Assembly: GCF_003149455.1 (NCBI RefSeq)
Contig: NZ_QFFK01000007.1
Span: 310,001-374,000, forward strand
Length of the DNA: 64,000 nucleotides
Reading direction: 5' to 3'
Source of the DNA: Chitinophaga deserti
GTDB lineage: Bacteria; Bacteroidota; Bacteroidia; Chitinophagales; Chitinophagaceae
Below, piece after piece: positions 17,381-26,947 of this stretch (position 1 is its first letter; each line of letters starts with the position of its first letter). Under the pieces are notes generated by a model that ran no database searches, had not been told where the DNA came from, and worked only from the letters and a program-made list of their open reading frames with translations. The translations under genes and the position numbers were made by a program.

Positions 17381-18283
17381 TCAGTCTTCGGTATGGGGCG
17401 GCCTGTTTCCCGGGTATCCGGCATCGGCATAGGTGCGGCGGTAGGCAAGGGGACTGTAAGAGGTGATTTCCCTGAACTGGCGGTTGAAGTTGGAAAGTGT
17501 CTGGAACCCGCTTTCGTAGGCGATCTGCGCCACGTCGAGTTTCTTTTCCAGCAGTAGTTTGCAGGCATATCCGATACGGATTTCACTGAGGAAGTCGGAG
17601 AAGGTTTTGTTGGCGTGGGTGCGGAAGTAGCGACTGAACGAAGTGGGGGTCATATTAGCCAGGGCGGCTGCTGCTTCCAGGCTGATCTTTTCCCTGAAAT
17701 GCTGCATCACATAGGCATGTACGTGATTCATCCGCTCGGTGTCTTCCGCTTTCAGGACATTGGTATAACCTTCCCCTGCCAGCAGGTGGTATTCTTCCGA
17801 CTCTGAAAGGAAGTGCAGTAATTGAAGGAGTGCCAGTACCCGGTCGAAATCGCGCAGCGGGGGTAATTCCTTCATGCGCCTGGCTGCTTCCTGTTGGGTG
17901 TGGCCGGTGAACCGGATACCCCTGCGGGTGCGGGCCAGTAATTGCCGGATACGCAGGGCTTCGTTTTTGCCCAGAAGCGCCTGGCCGAGGAGGTCTTCAT
18001 GAAAATAGATCACCACACCTTCCGTTTGCTTAGTGCGGTCACCTTCGAAATATTCCGGGTCGCTGCGCCAGAGGTGCGGCAGATCAGGCCCGGTAAACAC
18101 AAGGTCGCCGGGAGAGAAAGGCTCCACATGATCGCCGATGAAGCGGGTGCCGGTGCCTTCCAGTACCACAAACAGCTGGTACTCTGCATGGAAATGCCAG
18201 TTGTGATCGAAGTGAGGGGCATGCAGGTGATGGGATGCAAATGCACTGTCGGGTGAGATCCTTACTTTTTGAACGGCTTTCAT
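17381..18283 (-). CDS. AraC-family transcription regulator with cupin sensor domain
   Basis: Residues about 10-110 form a cupin (N-W-H-F-H-A-E-Y-Q-L-F-V-V-L-E-G and the F-S-P-G-D-L-V-F-T-G-P-D-L-P-H box), where a sugar or related small ligand probably binds. Residues about 185-290 are the double helix-turn-helix of AraC proteins, ending in A-Y-E-S-G-F-Q-T-L-S-N-F-N-R-Q-F. It reads away from the ThuA/isomerase/oxidoreductase genes with only 129 bases between start codons, so it most likely controls that operon. The 280 bases upstream of the T9SS gene next to it hold no gene. Confidence 0.9.
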   Translation of the reverse strand: MKAVQKVRISPDSAFASHHLHAPHFDHNWHFHAEYQLFVVLEGTGTRFIGDHVEPFSPGDLVFTGPDLPHLWRSDPEYFEGDRTKQTEGVVIYFHEDLLGQALLGKNEALRIRQLLARTRRGIRFTGHTQQEAARRMKELPPLRDFDRVLALLQLLHFLSESEEYHLLAGEGYTNVLKAEDTERMNHVHAYVMQHFREKISLEAAAALANMTPTSFSRYFRTHANKTFSDFLSEIRIGYACKLLLEKKLDVAQIAYESGFQTLSNFNRQFREITSYSPLAYRRTYADAGYPGNRPPHTED

Positions 18284-18412
18284 ATATACCTGTTATTTGT
18301 CCTGATATAGAAGTTAATCCGAAATCCATGACAAAATACAGTCTGAATCCGACAATATCGAGGAATGCCTTCATTTTTTTAAGTTGCAATTTGGAATTCA
18401 ATTACGACAGTC

Positions 18413-21400
18413 ATGAAAATTCGATTCCACGTTGTACTCGTACTGATTATTACCATGCTGACGGCATGCGGACGGGAGCACGAAGGCCCCTTGCAGGTGC
18501 TATTCCTCGGGCATGCCTCTACCCATCACCACTCTGAAAAGTATATGCCGCTGCTGGCGTCTGCGCTGGCAACGGAAGGTATCCAGTTTACCTATGCCGA
18601 TGATCCGGCAGTGTTGGATGAGGAAATCCTCCGGCATTACGACGTACTCATGTTGTATGCCAACCATGATTCTATTACACCCTCGCAGGAAGCCGCGTTG
18701 CTGGGGTTTGTGAAGGGAGGGAAAGGATTTGTGCCGGTACATTGTGCCAGCTATTGTTTCCGTAATTCTGCTGAGTTCGTGAAGATGACAGGCGGGCAAT
18801 TCAAAACACACGATACTGGTACATTCAATGTTACTACGCTTGACACCACTCATCCCGTTATGCAGGGTCTTCAGCCTTTCACAACCTGGGATGAAACCTA
18901 TATACACGATCACCTTTCCGACGACCGTACGGTGTTGCAGGAACGCCCTGAACAAGGCCGCAATGAACCCTGGACATGGGTGAAGGAGTATGGCAGCGGA
19001 CGGGTATTTTATACCGCCTATGGTCACGATGAACGTACCTGGAGCCAGACCGGCTTTCATCAGCTGCTGAAGAACGGTATCCTATGGGCAGCGGGCGATA
19101 AAGCAAAAAAGAGATGGGAAGCATGGCGTGCATCCATGCCCACCCTCGAATACCGCGACGAAGCCAATATACCCAATTACGAAAAGCGGGATCCTGCACC
19201 GCGTTATCAGCTGCCCCTTAGTCCGGAAGCTTCCGCGAAGCTAATCCAGGTACCTCCCGGGTGTGAACTGCAGCTTTTTGCATCAGAGCCTGATATCATC
19301 AATCCCATCGCCATGGCATGGGATGAGAAGGGAAGGCTTTGGGTAATTGAAACGGTGGATTACCCCAATACCGTGCGTGGCACGGAAGGGCAGGGCGATG
19401 ACCGGATCAAGATATGTGAAGACACGGATGGCGATGGACGGGCAGATAAATTCACCATCTTCGCTGATCACCTCAATATACCCACCAGTCTTGTTTTTGC
19501 CAATGGCGGCATCATCGTTTCACAGGCTCCGCATTTCCTCTTTTTACAGGATACAAATGGGGATGATAAGGCCGATGTGCGGAAAACGATTCTTTCGGGC
19601 TGGGGTACATTTGATACGCATGCCGGTCCTTCGAACCTCCAATACGGAATGGACAATATGATCTGGGGAACGGTAGGTTATTCCGGCTTTAAAGGCAATG
19701 CCGGTGGCCGGTTCCAGGAGTTCGGACAGGGTGTGTACCGTTTTGCGCGCGATATGTCTCAGTTTGAGTTCATGACTCCTACGAGTAATAATACCTGGGG
19801 GCTGGGTTTCAATGCAGCCAATGATGTATTTGCTTCCACTGCCAATAACACCCACAGTGTTTATATGGGTATCCCCAATGCTGCGCTGGTGGGTGTGGAA
19901 GGCGCCCCTGTTGCCGGAAGTATGAAGATAGACGGGCATTACGCCATGCATCCCATCACAGGGCTCGTACGCCAGGTAGATGTGTTCGGCGGGTTCACTG
20001 CCGCTGCGGGCCATGCTTTTTACACGGCCGCTTCCTACCCAGCCTCTTACAATAACACAGCATTTGTATGCGAGCCTACCGGCCACGTGGTGCATGTGGC
20101 ACGTATAGAAAAAGACGGTGCCGGTTTCCGCGAGAAAGATGGCTGGAATCTCTTTGCCTCTGCAGATGAGTGGGTGAGCCCGGTAGATGCCAAAACGGGG
20201 CCGGATGGGGCTGTATGGGTGCTTGACTGGTATAATTTCATTGTGCAGCATAACCCCACGCCCACACCCGAGCGAGGAGGGTATGCGGCGGAGAACGGAA
20301 AAGGGAATGCTTACGAGAATCCCCTGCGCGATAAAACGCATGGCCGTATATGGCGCGTGGTACACCGTGCATCTAAGCCCTCACCTGCGGTGAAGCTCAG
20401 CGATGCCGGCAGCTACCTCGATGCATTCAGCCACGAGAACCTCTTCTGGCGGATGACGGCGCAAAGGTTACTGGTAGAAAAGAAGGACACAACTAAAATG
20501 CAACAACTGGCGGAAATGACGGCAGGAAAAGCTCCTGCCGCATTACACGCCCTCTGGGCCATCGATGGACTGGGCGCTTCCGCCTCCCAAAGGAATGTCA
20601 TTGAAAAAGCGCTGCGTCACGAAGATGCGGCAGTGCGTAAAGCAGCGGTGCAGATACTGGCACGCCACCGTTGGAATGGTCAGCAGGCGCTGGCCGGTAA
20701 TATCCTGAACGATTCAGACCCAAATACAAGGCTGGCCGCGTTTGTAGCGTTGGCCGGCCTTCCTGTTTCCGATGAACTGGGCCGTAAGCTGTATGGCTTT
20801 AGCCAGGAACCGGCAGTACAGAAAGACCCCTGGCTGGCTAAAGGTGTATACACCGCAGCAGCCCGTCACCGTAAGGGTTTCATTACCGCATTTCTGGAAG
20901 CGAATCCCCGCTTTGGAGAAGCAGCTCCAGCAGAAGTGAACCGCTCAGCGCCTGCGCTTGACGATAAAGCATGGAAGCAAATGCGGCTGCCGCAATATTT
21001 TGAAGAAGCCGGACTGGAAATAGACGGCATCGTCTGGTTCCGCCTGGCAGCAGATATTCCTGCGGATATGGCGGGTAAACCAGCCCTATTATCGCTCGGG
21101 CCGGTGGATGATTCCGACGAAACATTTATAAACGGGAAACCGGTAGGGAAAACGGATAAGCTATGGGCGCAGCCACGGAAATATAAGTTAGCTGCCGGTG
21201 TACTGAAACCGGGACGCAACATCATTGCAGTAAAAGTGATAGATACAGGTGGTGGCGGCGGTATCTACGGCAAGCCGGAGGATATGTACATTGAAGCAGG
21301 CGGGAAAAAAATACCCCTTGCCGGTGAGTGGTTATATGAAACAGAGAAAGTGTTCGGCGGAGATGGGATTAAACTGTTCAGTGACCGCAGCCTCGCAGAA

Positions 21401-21844
21401 ACATTCGTTTACACCTATCTCCATAAGCAGGATGCTTCGACCACGCAGGCTCCCGCCGGGAAAGCGGATCAGACAGTGTTGCTGAAAGTGATTCAGAATG
21501 AAATGAAATATGATCAGGCTTCGTTTACCGTGAAAGCGGGAACGGTGGTAGATGTTGTACTCGAGAATCCTGATTTCATGCAGCATAACCTCGTGATCGT
21601 GCGGCCGGGTACACTACAAACTGTTGGGCAGGCAGCTAACAAGCTGGCGGCTGATCCAAAAGGCGCGGAGATGAATTATGTGCCCGATATGCCGGAAGTG
21701 CTTTTCGCTACCCGGCTCGTGAACCCGCAGGAAACAGTGACACTCCGTTTCCTCGTACCTGCGGAAGCGGGCGACTATCCGTTTGTTTGCACCTTCCCCG
21801 GCCACTGGTCTATCATGAACGGGGTAATGAAAGTAGTACGTTAA
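18413..21844 (+). CDS. Lipoprotein fusion: ThuA domain, PVC-type propeller, HEAT-like repeats, azurin-like cupredoxin
   Basis: A 1,143-residue lipoprotein (lipobox M-L-T-A-C near residue 20). Domains in order: ThuA, about 25-235 (V-L-F-L-G-H-A-S-T-H-H-H and the late F-Y-T-A-Y-G-H-D-E); a soluble-dehydrogenase-like beta propeller, about 265-640, with calcium-type D-T-D-G-D-G-R-A-D; helical HEAT-like repeats, about 650-840; a jelly-roll-like segment around 870-960; and a blue-copper domain in the last 115 residues. The copper site is readable: His in M-Q-H-N-L, then C-T-F-P-G-H-W-S-I-M, giving Cys1126, His1131 and Met1135 with the same spacing as azurin. The protein probably oxidises a sugar or handles electrons at the envelope. 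It begins a three-gene operon. Confidence 0.88.
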   Translation: MKIRFHVVLVLIITMLTACGREHEGPLQVLFLGHASTHHHSEKYMPLLASALATEGIQFTYADDPAVLDEEILRHYDVLMLYANHDSITPSQEAALLGFVKGGKGFVPVHCASYCFRNSAEFVKMTGGQFKTHDTGTFNVTTLDTTHPVMQGLQPFTTWDETYIHDHLSDDRTVLQERPEQGRNEPWTWVKEYGSGRVFYTAYGHDERTWSQTGFHQLLKNGILWAAGDKAKKRWEAWRASMPTLEYRDEANIPNYEKRDPAPRYQLPLSPEASAKLIQVPPGCELQLFASEPDIINPIAMAWDEKGRLWVIETVDYPNTVRGTEGQGDDRIKICEDTDGDGRADKFTIFADHLNIPTSLVFANGGIIVSQAPHFLFLQDTNGDDKADVRKTILSGWGTFDTHAGPSNLQYGMDNMIWGTVGYSGFKGNAGGRFQEFGQGVYRFARDMSQFEFMTPTSNNTWGLGFNAANDVFASTANNTHSVYMGIPNAALVGVEGAPVAGSMKIDGHYAMHPITGLVRQVDVFGGFTAAAGHAFYTAASYPASYNNTAFVCEPTGHVVHVARIEKDGAGFREKDGWNLFASADEWVSPVDAKTGPDGAVWVLDWYNFIVQHNPTPTPERGGYAAENGKGNAYENPLRDKTHGRIWRVVHRASKPSPAVKLSDAGSYLDAFSHENLFWRMTAQRLLVEKKDTTKMQQLAEMTAGKAPAALHALWAIDGLGASASQRNVIEKALRHEDAAVRKAAVQILARHRWNGQQALAGNILNDSDPNTRLAAFVALAGLPVSDELGRKLYGFSQEPAVQKDPWLAKGVYTAAARHRKGFITAFLEANPRFGEAAPAEVNRSAPALDDKAWKQMRLPQYFEEAGLEIDGIVWFRLAADIPADMAGKPALLSLGPVDDSDETFINGKPVGKTDKLWAQPRKYKLAAGVLKPGRNIIAVKVIDTGGGGGIYGKPEDMYIEAGGKKIPLAGEWLYETEKVFGGDGIKLFSDRSLAETFVYTYLHKQDASTTQAPAGKADQTVLLKVIQNEMKYDQASFTVKAGTVVDVVLENPDFMQHNLVIVRPGTLQTVGQAANKLAADPKGAEMNYVPDMPEVLFATRLVNPQETVTLRFLVPAEAGDYPFVCTFPGHWSIMNGVMKVVR

Positions 21845-21944
21845 TCCACATTTTAATATTCCGCGTTACAGATTCCCGGCATGGCAGGAGCGGCAAAAAG
21901 CCAGGCTCCTGCCGGCTCCGGGTGTAACACGCAAATTCTTGATC

Positions 21945-22802
21945 ATGCAGAATATTACGCTGGGCGCCAGCACCTGGCTCTGGACTTCTCCCTTCACCAC
22001 GCAATCCGTTCCTTTGCTGTACAAGATCCGTGAGATGGGCTTTGGCGCGGTAGAGATACCGGCAGAGTACCCGGAACTGATCGATGCCATGGCAGTTCGC
22101 CGTGCGTTGGAAGAAACGGGGTTGAAGGTTGTTGTATGCGGAGCTTTCGGTCCTTCTAGGGATTTAACGCATACGGATCCGTCTGTACGTGCAGGAAGCA
22201 TTGCTTACATGCGCCAGTGCCTGGAACTTTGTTCGGAATGGAATGCGCCTGTGTTTGCCGGGCCGATGTATTCGGCAGTGGGGAAAGCCCGCCAGCTTCC
22301 GGAAGCACAGCGGAAGGCGGAGTGGGACCTGGCGGTGAGGGGACTACTTGAGGTATGTAAGATAGCGGAACAACAGGGTGTACGCCTGGCAATTGAGCCG
22401 CTTAACCGTTTCGAATCCGATCTTGTGAATACCGCCGCCGATGCAAGGCGTATGGCGGAAGATATAGCGCATCCTGCGGCAGGAGTGGGGCTGGACAGTT
22501 TTCATATGTCCATCGAAGAAAGAGACCCCGGGGAAGCCATCCGTACTGCCGGAACGTGGCTCACGCATATGCAGGTATCAGAAAACCACCGGGGTATTCC
22601 CGGAACGGGGCAAACGCCCTGGAATTCCCTCCGTGATGCATTGCGGGATGTGGCGTACAAAGGCGTATTATCTATCGAAAGCTTTACACCAGATGTGCAG
22701 GAATTAGCGGGAGCCGTATGCATCTGGAAGCAGCTGGCGCCGGACCAGGATACTTTCGGCCGGGAAGGACTGGCCTTCCTCCAACAACTTTTAAAACACT
22801 GA
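21945..22802 (+). CDS. Sugar phosphate isomerase/epimerase-like TIM-barrel protein
   Basis: A 285-residue xylose-isomerase-like TIM barrel resembling D-tagatose/D-psicose 3-epimerases. Likely metal ligands are Glu in A-I-E-P-L-N-R-F-E, Asp in G-V-G-L-D-S-F-H-M, His in T-H-M-Q-V-S-E-N-H-R-G and Glu in L-S-I-E-S-F, the Glu-Asp-His-Glu set of this family. Start at ATG 21945 rather than the TTG at 21939. It lies 100 bases after the ThuA fusion gene and 3 bases before the oxidoreductase gene, so the three are probably transcribed together. A step on 3-keto or ketose sugars is likely; the exact substrate is unknown. Confidence 0.88.
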   Translation: MQNITLGASTWLWTSPFTTQSVPLLYKIREMGFGAVEIPAEYPELIDAMAVRRALEETGLKVVVCGAFGPSRDLTHTDPSVRAGSIAYMRQCLELCSEWNAPVFAGPMYSAVGKARQLPEAQRKAEWDLAVRGLLEVCKIAEQQGVRLAIEPLNRFESDLVNTAADARRMAEDIAHPAAGVGLDSFHMSIEERDPGEAIRTAGTWLTHMQVSENHRGIPGTGQTPWNSLRDALRDVAYKGVLSIESFTPDVQELAGAVCIWKQLAPDQDTFGREGLAFLQQLLKH

Positions 22803-22805
22803 GTC

Positions 22806-23936
22806 ATGAATAACCGTACTATCAATGTTGCCATCGCCGGCCTGGGATTCGGCGCAGAGTTCATTCCCATCTACCTCAAACACCCGGATGCGAAACTGAC
22901 TGCTATCTGTCAGCGAACCGCATCCCGCCTCAACGAGATCGGTGATGCTTTTGGTATTGCCGGGCGGTATACAGACTACGATGAAATGCTCCTCGATCCC
23001 AACATCGATGCCGTGCATATCAACACACCCATCCCTGACCACGGGCAGCAGGCGATCAAAGCCCTCCGTGCCGGTAAGCACGTAGCATGTACAGTGCCTA
23101 TGGCCACCACGGTTGAGGAATGTGAAGAGATCGTAGCGCTCTCCCGTGAAAAGAATCTGATCTATATGATGATGGAAACTGTGGTGTATGCCCGGGAGTT
23201 CCTGTTCATGAAAGAGAAATACGAAAAAGGAGAATTGGGGAAGGTACAGTTCCTGAAAGCAAGCCACCAGCAGGATATGGACGGATGGCCGGGTTACTGG
23301 CCGGGCCTGCCGCCCATGTATTACGCTACCCACTGTGTGGGACCGGTATTGGGGTTGATGCGCAGTGAAGCGGAATATGTTTCCTGCTTCGGCTCCGGCA
23401 CCATCCGCGAGGAAATGCATCAGTTCTATAATTCCCCCTACGCAGTAGAAACCACGCATATCAAATTCCGCAACAGTGATGTGAGCGCACACATCTACCG
23501 CTCCCTCTTTGATGTGGCGCGCCAGTACCGCGAAAGCTTCGAGGTATATGGTTCAAAGCAGTCGGTGGAATGGCCGTTGATAGAAGGGCAGCCGCTGGTA
23601 GTGCATACCGCCAAGCGCCCGGAGCCAGAAATTCCTGCAGAAACGGAGTGTCCTGATTATGCGCATTTACTCCCTGAACAGATCCGTTCCTTTACCCGGC
23701 ATGGGGTGTATGATGCGGAGGGTAAGCAGCACCTTTCCTTCACACAGGGGAGTGGACATGGTGGTTCGCATCCACACCTGGTGCATGCTTTCCTGGATGC
23801 CCTTAAAACCGGTACACAACCCTATCCCAATGCGGTGCAATCTGCGAATATCACCTGCGTTGGTATTTTGGCGCATGCATCAGCGCAGCAGGGCGGGGCG
23901 GTGATTAAACTACCGGCATTTTCTTTATCGAAATAG
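22806..23936 (+). CDS. Gfo/Idh/MocA-family NAD(P)-dependent sugar oxidoreductase
   Basis: A 376-residue protein with an N-terminal Rossmann fold (V-A-I-A-G-L-G-F-G-A-E-F) and the family pattern A-G-K-H-V-A-C-T-V-P-M-A-T-T, where the usual E-K-P is replaced by C-T-V-P-M. That loss of the E-K-P lysine, which often takes part in catalysis, is worth noting. The C-terminal half is the alpha/beta substrate domain with H-C-V-G-P-V-L-G. No export signal is visible, so it probably acts in the cytoplasm on sugars released by the upstream steps. Last gene of the operon, followed by a terminator. Confidence 0.88.
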   Translation: MNNRTINVAIAGLGFGAEFIPIYLKHPDAKLTAICQRTASRLNEIGDAFGIAGRYTDYDEMLLDPNIDAVHINTPIPDHGQQAIKALRAGKHVACTVPMATTVEECEEIVALSREKNLIYMMMETVVYAREFLFMKEKYEKGELGKVQFLKASHQQDMDGWPGYWPGLPPMYYATHCVGPVLGLMRSEAEYVSCFGSGTIREEMHQFYNSPYAVETTHIKFRNSDVSAHIYRSLFDVARQYRESFEVYGSKQSVEWPLIEGQPLVVHTAKRPEPEIPAETECPDYAHLLPEQIRSFTRHGVYDAEGKQHLSFTQGSGHGGSHPHLVHAFLDALKTGTQPYPNAVQSANITCVGILAHASAQQGGAVIKLPAFSLSK

Positions 23937-23961
23937 TATAACGTTGAATTGGTAAAACACG

Positions 23962-23988
23962 AACGGGGCACAAAAGTGCCCCGTTTTT
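23962..23988 (+). terminator. Rho-independent terminator
   Basis: A perfect 10-bp stem, 23962-23971 with 23976-23985 (left arm AACGGGGCAC), AAAA loop and a T run of five. It separates the sugar operon from the convergent PUL. Confidence 0.9.
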
Positions 23989-24017
23989 CCATATATGTAA
24001 GTTTCCGCTAAAACTAG

Positions 24018-25265
24018 CTATTTGCTCAGGTCCCGCTCTGCCCGTACAATGCCGGACTTAATACGGTCCCAAAGATTAAACTCGATCACCTGCACCACAT
24101 CAAACATCACAAGACCCTGACTCTGGGTAAGGCACACATACACCTGGTCTTCAATATCGGAGTGGTTTAAAGCGTAAAGACTGCCGTACATTTTACATGC
24201 ATCTCCAATAATGCGCTTACCCCGTGCCAGCCCGAATTCGATAGACTCCGGGTCGTTTTTGCCGTATGTCTTTTCGAGGTAGGTGCCGTTCATAAACACA
24301 TCCAGCTGTCCGGCGAAGCCTGTTTGCTTATATTCCGGGGAAGCCCAGGAGTATTCAGTGGAAGGATCGTATGTATTACTGGCCCAGTTCTGGCCATTAC
24401 TGTAAAGGTGACCATACCAGGAAGCTGCCCAGTATTCCAGCTGCACATCGGGCTGGATGGATTTGATCTCCTTCCTTGCGCGGGTTATGAAATCAGTGAT
24501 CACACCAGATCGGAAAGCAAACCATTGTTTAGCCAGCGGCCCGTCTTTGCGGACTTTTTGTCCATCATGCTTTTCCCAGCTAAAGATGTCTTCGGGCCAG
24601 TGCGCTACTTTTTTACCGATATGTGCTTCGAAGCGCTGACGGGTGTAGTCGGAGAAATCGTTCTCCACATCCGCGAAGCGGCAATAATCCAGTACATATC
24701 CGTCGATATCATACCCCGTTACAATTTCCCGGATGAAGTTCAGCGCGTATTCCTGTACTTCCGGCATAATGGGGTTGAGGAATGCGGCTACTTTCGACTT
24801 GTCTGTCCGGATGTCTTTCATCCCGTTGGGCGTATGCTCAAGGGTTGATTTGCCGGACAATTGCTTATCGCGATAGGCGGGGCCTGTTCCGCTTTGCGGG
24901 TGGCCAGCGGGGAAGATGGCAGTGGATACGCTTACTTTCAGGTTACGCTTGCGCGCTTCGTCGATAAACACCTGGAGGTAATCCCATTTCACATTGCGCT
25001 TGTCTTTCCCTACCTGCGTAAGCGGGTGCATGGTTTTCGTTTTTTTGTAGAGCACGTCACCGTAAATGGGGCGTACATCTATCACCACCTGGTTGAAACC
25101 TGCGGCTTTCGTTTTATCGAGGTAAAAACGGATGGAGTCTTTGCTGGAGAACCGTTTGAAGTTAGCTTCCGCATCGAACCACATGTATTTCGGTTTTTCC
25201 TGCACCGCAGGCCCTGGGCCGCCCGGTTGCCCGAGCAGGCCCATCATCATTAGGAATTTTATCAT
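24018..25265 (-). CDS. Family-10-like glycosyl hydrolase (GHL10/DUF187 type)
   Basis: A 415-residue TIM-barrel protein. After a short hydrophobic start (M-I-K-F-L-M-M-M-G-L-L) and a Gly/Pro-rich stretch come Y-M-W-F-D-A-E-A-N-F, then V-V-I-D-V-R-P-I-Y-G-D-V-L-Y, and further on Y-D-I-D-G-Y-V-L-D-Y-C-R-F and L-E-Y-W-A-A-S-W-Y, a typical set for putative glycosyl hydrolases of this group. Catalytic residues are not established for the family. The ATG overlaps the SusD stop codon (ATGA), so it is translationally coupled to the SusC/SusD genes and is the only enzyme in this locus. It probably cuts the glycan that SusC/SusD import. Confidence 0.85.
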   Translation of the reverse strand: MIKFLMMMGLLGQPGGPGPAVQEKPKYMWFDAEANFKRFSSKDSIRFYLDKTKAAGFNQVVIDVRPIYGDVLYKKTKTMHPLTQVGKDKRNVKWDYLQVFIDEARKRNLKVSVSTAIFPAGHPQSGTGPAYRDKQLSGKSTLEHTPNGMKDIRTDKSKVAAFLNPIMPEVQEYALNFIREIVTGYDIDGYVLDYCRFADVENDFSDYTRQRFEAHIGKKVAHWPEDIFSWEKHDGQKVRKDGPLAKQWFAFRSGVITDFITRARKEIKSIQPDVQLEYWAASWYGHLYSNGQNWASNTYDPSTEYSWASPEYKQTGFAGQLDVFMNGTYLEKTYGKNDPESIEFGLARGKRIIGDACKMYGSLYALNHSDIEDQVYVCLTQSQGLVMFDVVQVIEFNLWDRIKSGIVRAERDLSK

Positions 25266-26923
25266 TTTTGCCAGTCTTTATTTTGATCCAGAATTGAAGG
25301 GTTTTTATCGATTTCTGATTGCGGGATGGGGAATAAGTACATCTTGTCACTGAAAGCACGGGATTCTACACGAATGTAGGTATACACCAGCGTTCCTGCC
25401 CCGTTGCGGGTAACACGTACACCGTAAATATCGGTGCCGAGTATTTCAGGTCCTTTTTTCCAGCGGCGGGCATCCCAGAAGCGTTGCTTCTCGAAGGCGA
25501 GTTCCACGGCTCTTTCATCCCGGATACGCCTGCGCATTTCATGCTTATCCATTCCGGCCGGCAGATCTTCCGTAATGCCAGCACGGCGGCGGAGGGTGTT
25601 CATGGCATTGTATACTTCTGCAACAGGCCCATCGGCTTCATTCAGTGCTTCGGCATAGTTGAGATAGATCTCCGCGAGGCGGACAATGGGGAAGAACCTG
25701 CGTACACCGCTCTGGTTGTTGGCGTTCTGGAACTTACGCATGTAGTAGCTGGTGCGCGACCAGTCTCCGCCAATGGCAGGGTCCTGGTTGCCGCTAGGCA
25801 ACATGCTGAGGGTAACATTTTTATGAACGGCACCGTGGTAGTTGATAGAAGCGTAGAAGCGGGGATCACGGTCTTTGTAAGGATCCTGCGGGTTGTAGCC
25901 GCTGGTGGCATCCGTGATTTCCTTTCCGTTTTTCATGTTGTATTTGTCCACCATGTTCTGGGTAGGATTGGTACCGCCCCAGCCCATGCCTGCAGGGTCT
26001 GCAATGGCTTCGCTGAACGCTGCCCGGTTGCTGGACAGCAGCACTTCGTTATTGTCAGTGAACAGGAACACGTTCTGGTAAATTGGTGCCAAAGTGTATT
26101 TACCATCGTCGAGGATGGATTTGGAGATTTCTGCAGCGTTTCTCCATTTGGCGGCAGCGCTGTCAGGATTATGAAGCGGGCTTGCATAATACAGCAGCAT
26201 GCGGGATTTGAGGGCCTTTACAAGCGTTTTGGTGGCCCGCCCGATGTTACCGCGGTTCAATTCCTTTCCGGGATTATTGGGATCGGGTCCAAACCATACC
26301 AGGGGAATTTCTGCATTGGCACTACAGCTGTCCAGATCTTTGAGAATGAACTGCACGAGTTCATCTACAGAAGAGCGGCGGGCATTCCGGAGTACTTCCG
26401 AATCTGCGTCCAGCGGTTGTGTTACGATGGGTACACCTCCATAACGTTTCAGCAGCTCCCAGTAGTTCCAGGCACGGAGGAAGAATACTTCTCCCTTCAT
26501 ACGGCGTGGCGTAAGGTCGGACTGTGTTACCTGGCCTGCGTGCTTGTTAGGCACTTTGTCGAGGTTCTGGAGCAGGAGGTTACACTTGCGGATAGTGCGG
26601 TAAGTGTAGGCCCAGATATCGTCCGGATTATCATTGGGGCTCCAGGAGCCGTTCTGGTACTTTTCAACCGGCGTACCGCCAAATGAATTGTCCAGTTCTT
26701 CGGTACCGGCTCCGGTAGTGGAGTTGCCGATATCCATAAAGTTACCGGGCTTGGTAAAAGTATATGCGTAAACGTCGGTGAGGAATTGATTAGTGAGATC
26801 AATGTCGCCGAAGACTTTCGTTTCATCATAATCCAGCTGCGGGGCCTGGTCCAGCACTTTCTTGCAGGACGCTCCGCCGGCGAGGGTGGCGAGGAGCAGG
26901 AGGTATGTGGAGATTTTCTTCAT
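25262..26923 (-). CDS. SusD/RagB-type nutrient-binding lipoprotein
   Basis: A 553-residue surface lipoprotein that captures a glycan and closes the SusC barrel. It has a lipobox (G-G-A-S-C) near residue 20 and the SusD pattern: early T-P-R-R-M-K-G-E-V-F-F-L-R-A-W-N-Y-W-E-L and late V-R-L-A-E-I-Y-L-N-Y-A-E-A-L-N-E-A, then N-T-L-R-R-R-A-G and I-R-D-E-R-A-V-E-L-A-F-E, ending in P-I-P-Q-S-E-I-D-K-N-P. It lies 24 bases downstream of SusC and overlaps the hydrolase gene by 4 bases. The glycan is not predictable from sequence. Confidence 0.97.
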   Translation of the reverse strand: MKKISTYLLLLATLAGGASCKKVLDQAPQLDYDETKVFGDIDLTNQFLTDVYAYTFTKPGNFMDIGNSTTGAGTEELDNSFGGTPVEKYQNGSWSPNDNPDDIWAYTYRTIRKCNLLLQNLDKVPNKHAGQVTQSDLTPRRMKGEVFFLRAWNYWELLKRYGGVPIVTQPLDADSEVLRNARRSSVDELVQFILKDLDSCSANAEIPLVWFGPDPNNPGKELNRGNIGRATKTLVKALKSRMLLYYASPLHNPDSAAAKWRNAAEISKSILDDGKYTLAPIYQNVFLFTDNNEVLLSSNRAAFSEAIADPAGMGWGGTNPTQNMVDKYNMKNGKEITDATSGYNPQDPYKDRDPRFYASINYHGAVHKNVTLSMLPSGNQDPAIGGDWSRTSYYMRKFQNANNQSGVRRFFPIVRLAEIYLNYAEALNEADGPVAEVYNAMNTLRRRAGITEDLPAGMDKHEMRRRIRDERAVELAFEKQRFWDARRWKKGPEILGTDIYGVRVTRNGAGTLVYTYIRVESRAFSDKMYLFPIPQSEIDKNPSILDQNKDWQK

Positions 26924-26947
26924 GATTTAATCTTTCAGGATCAGGAA

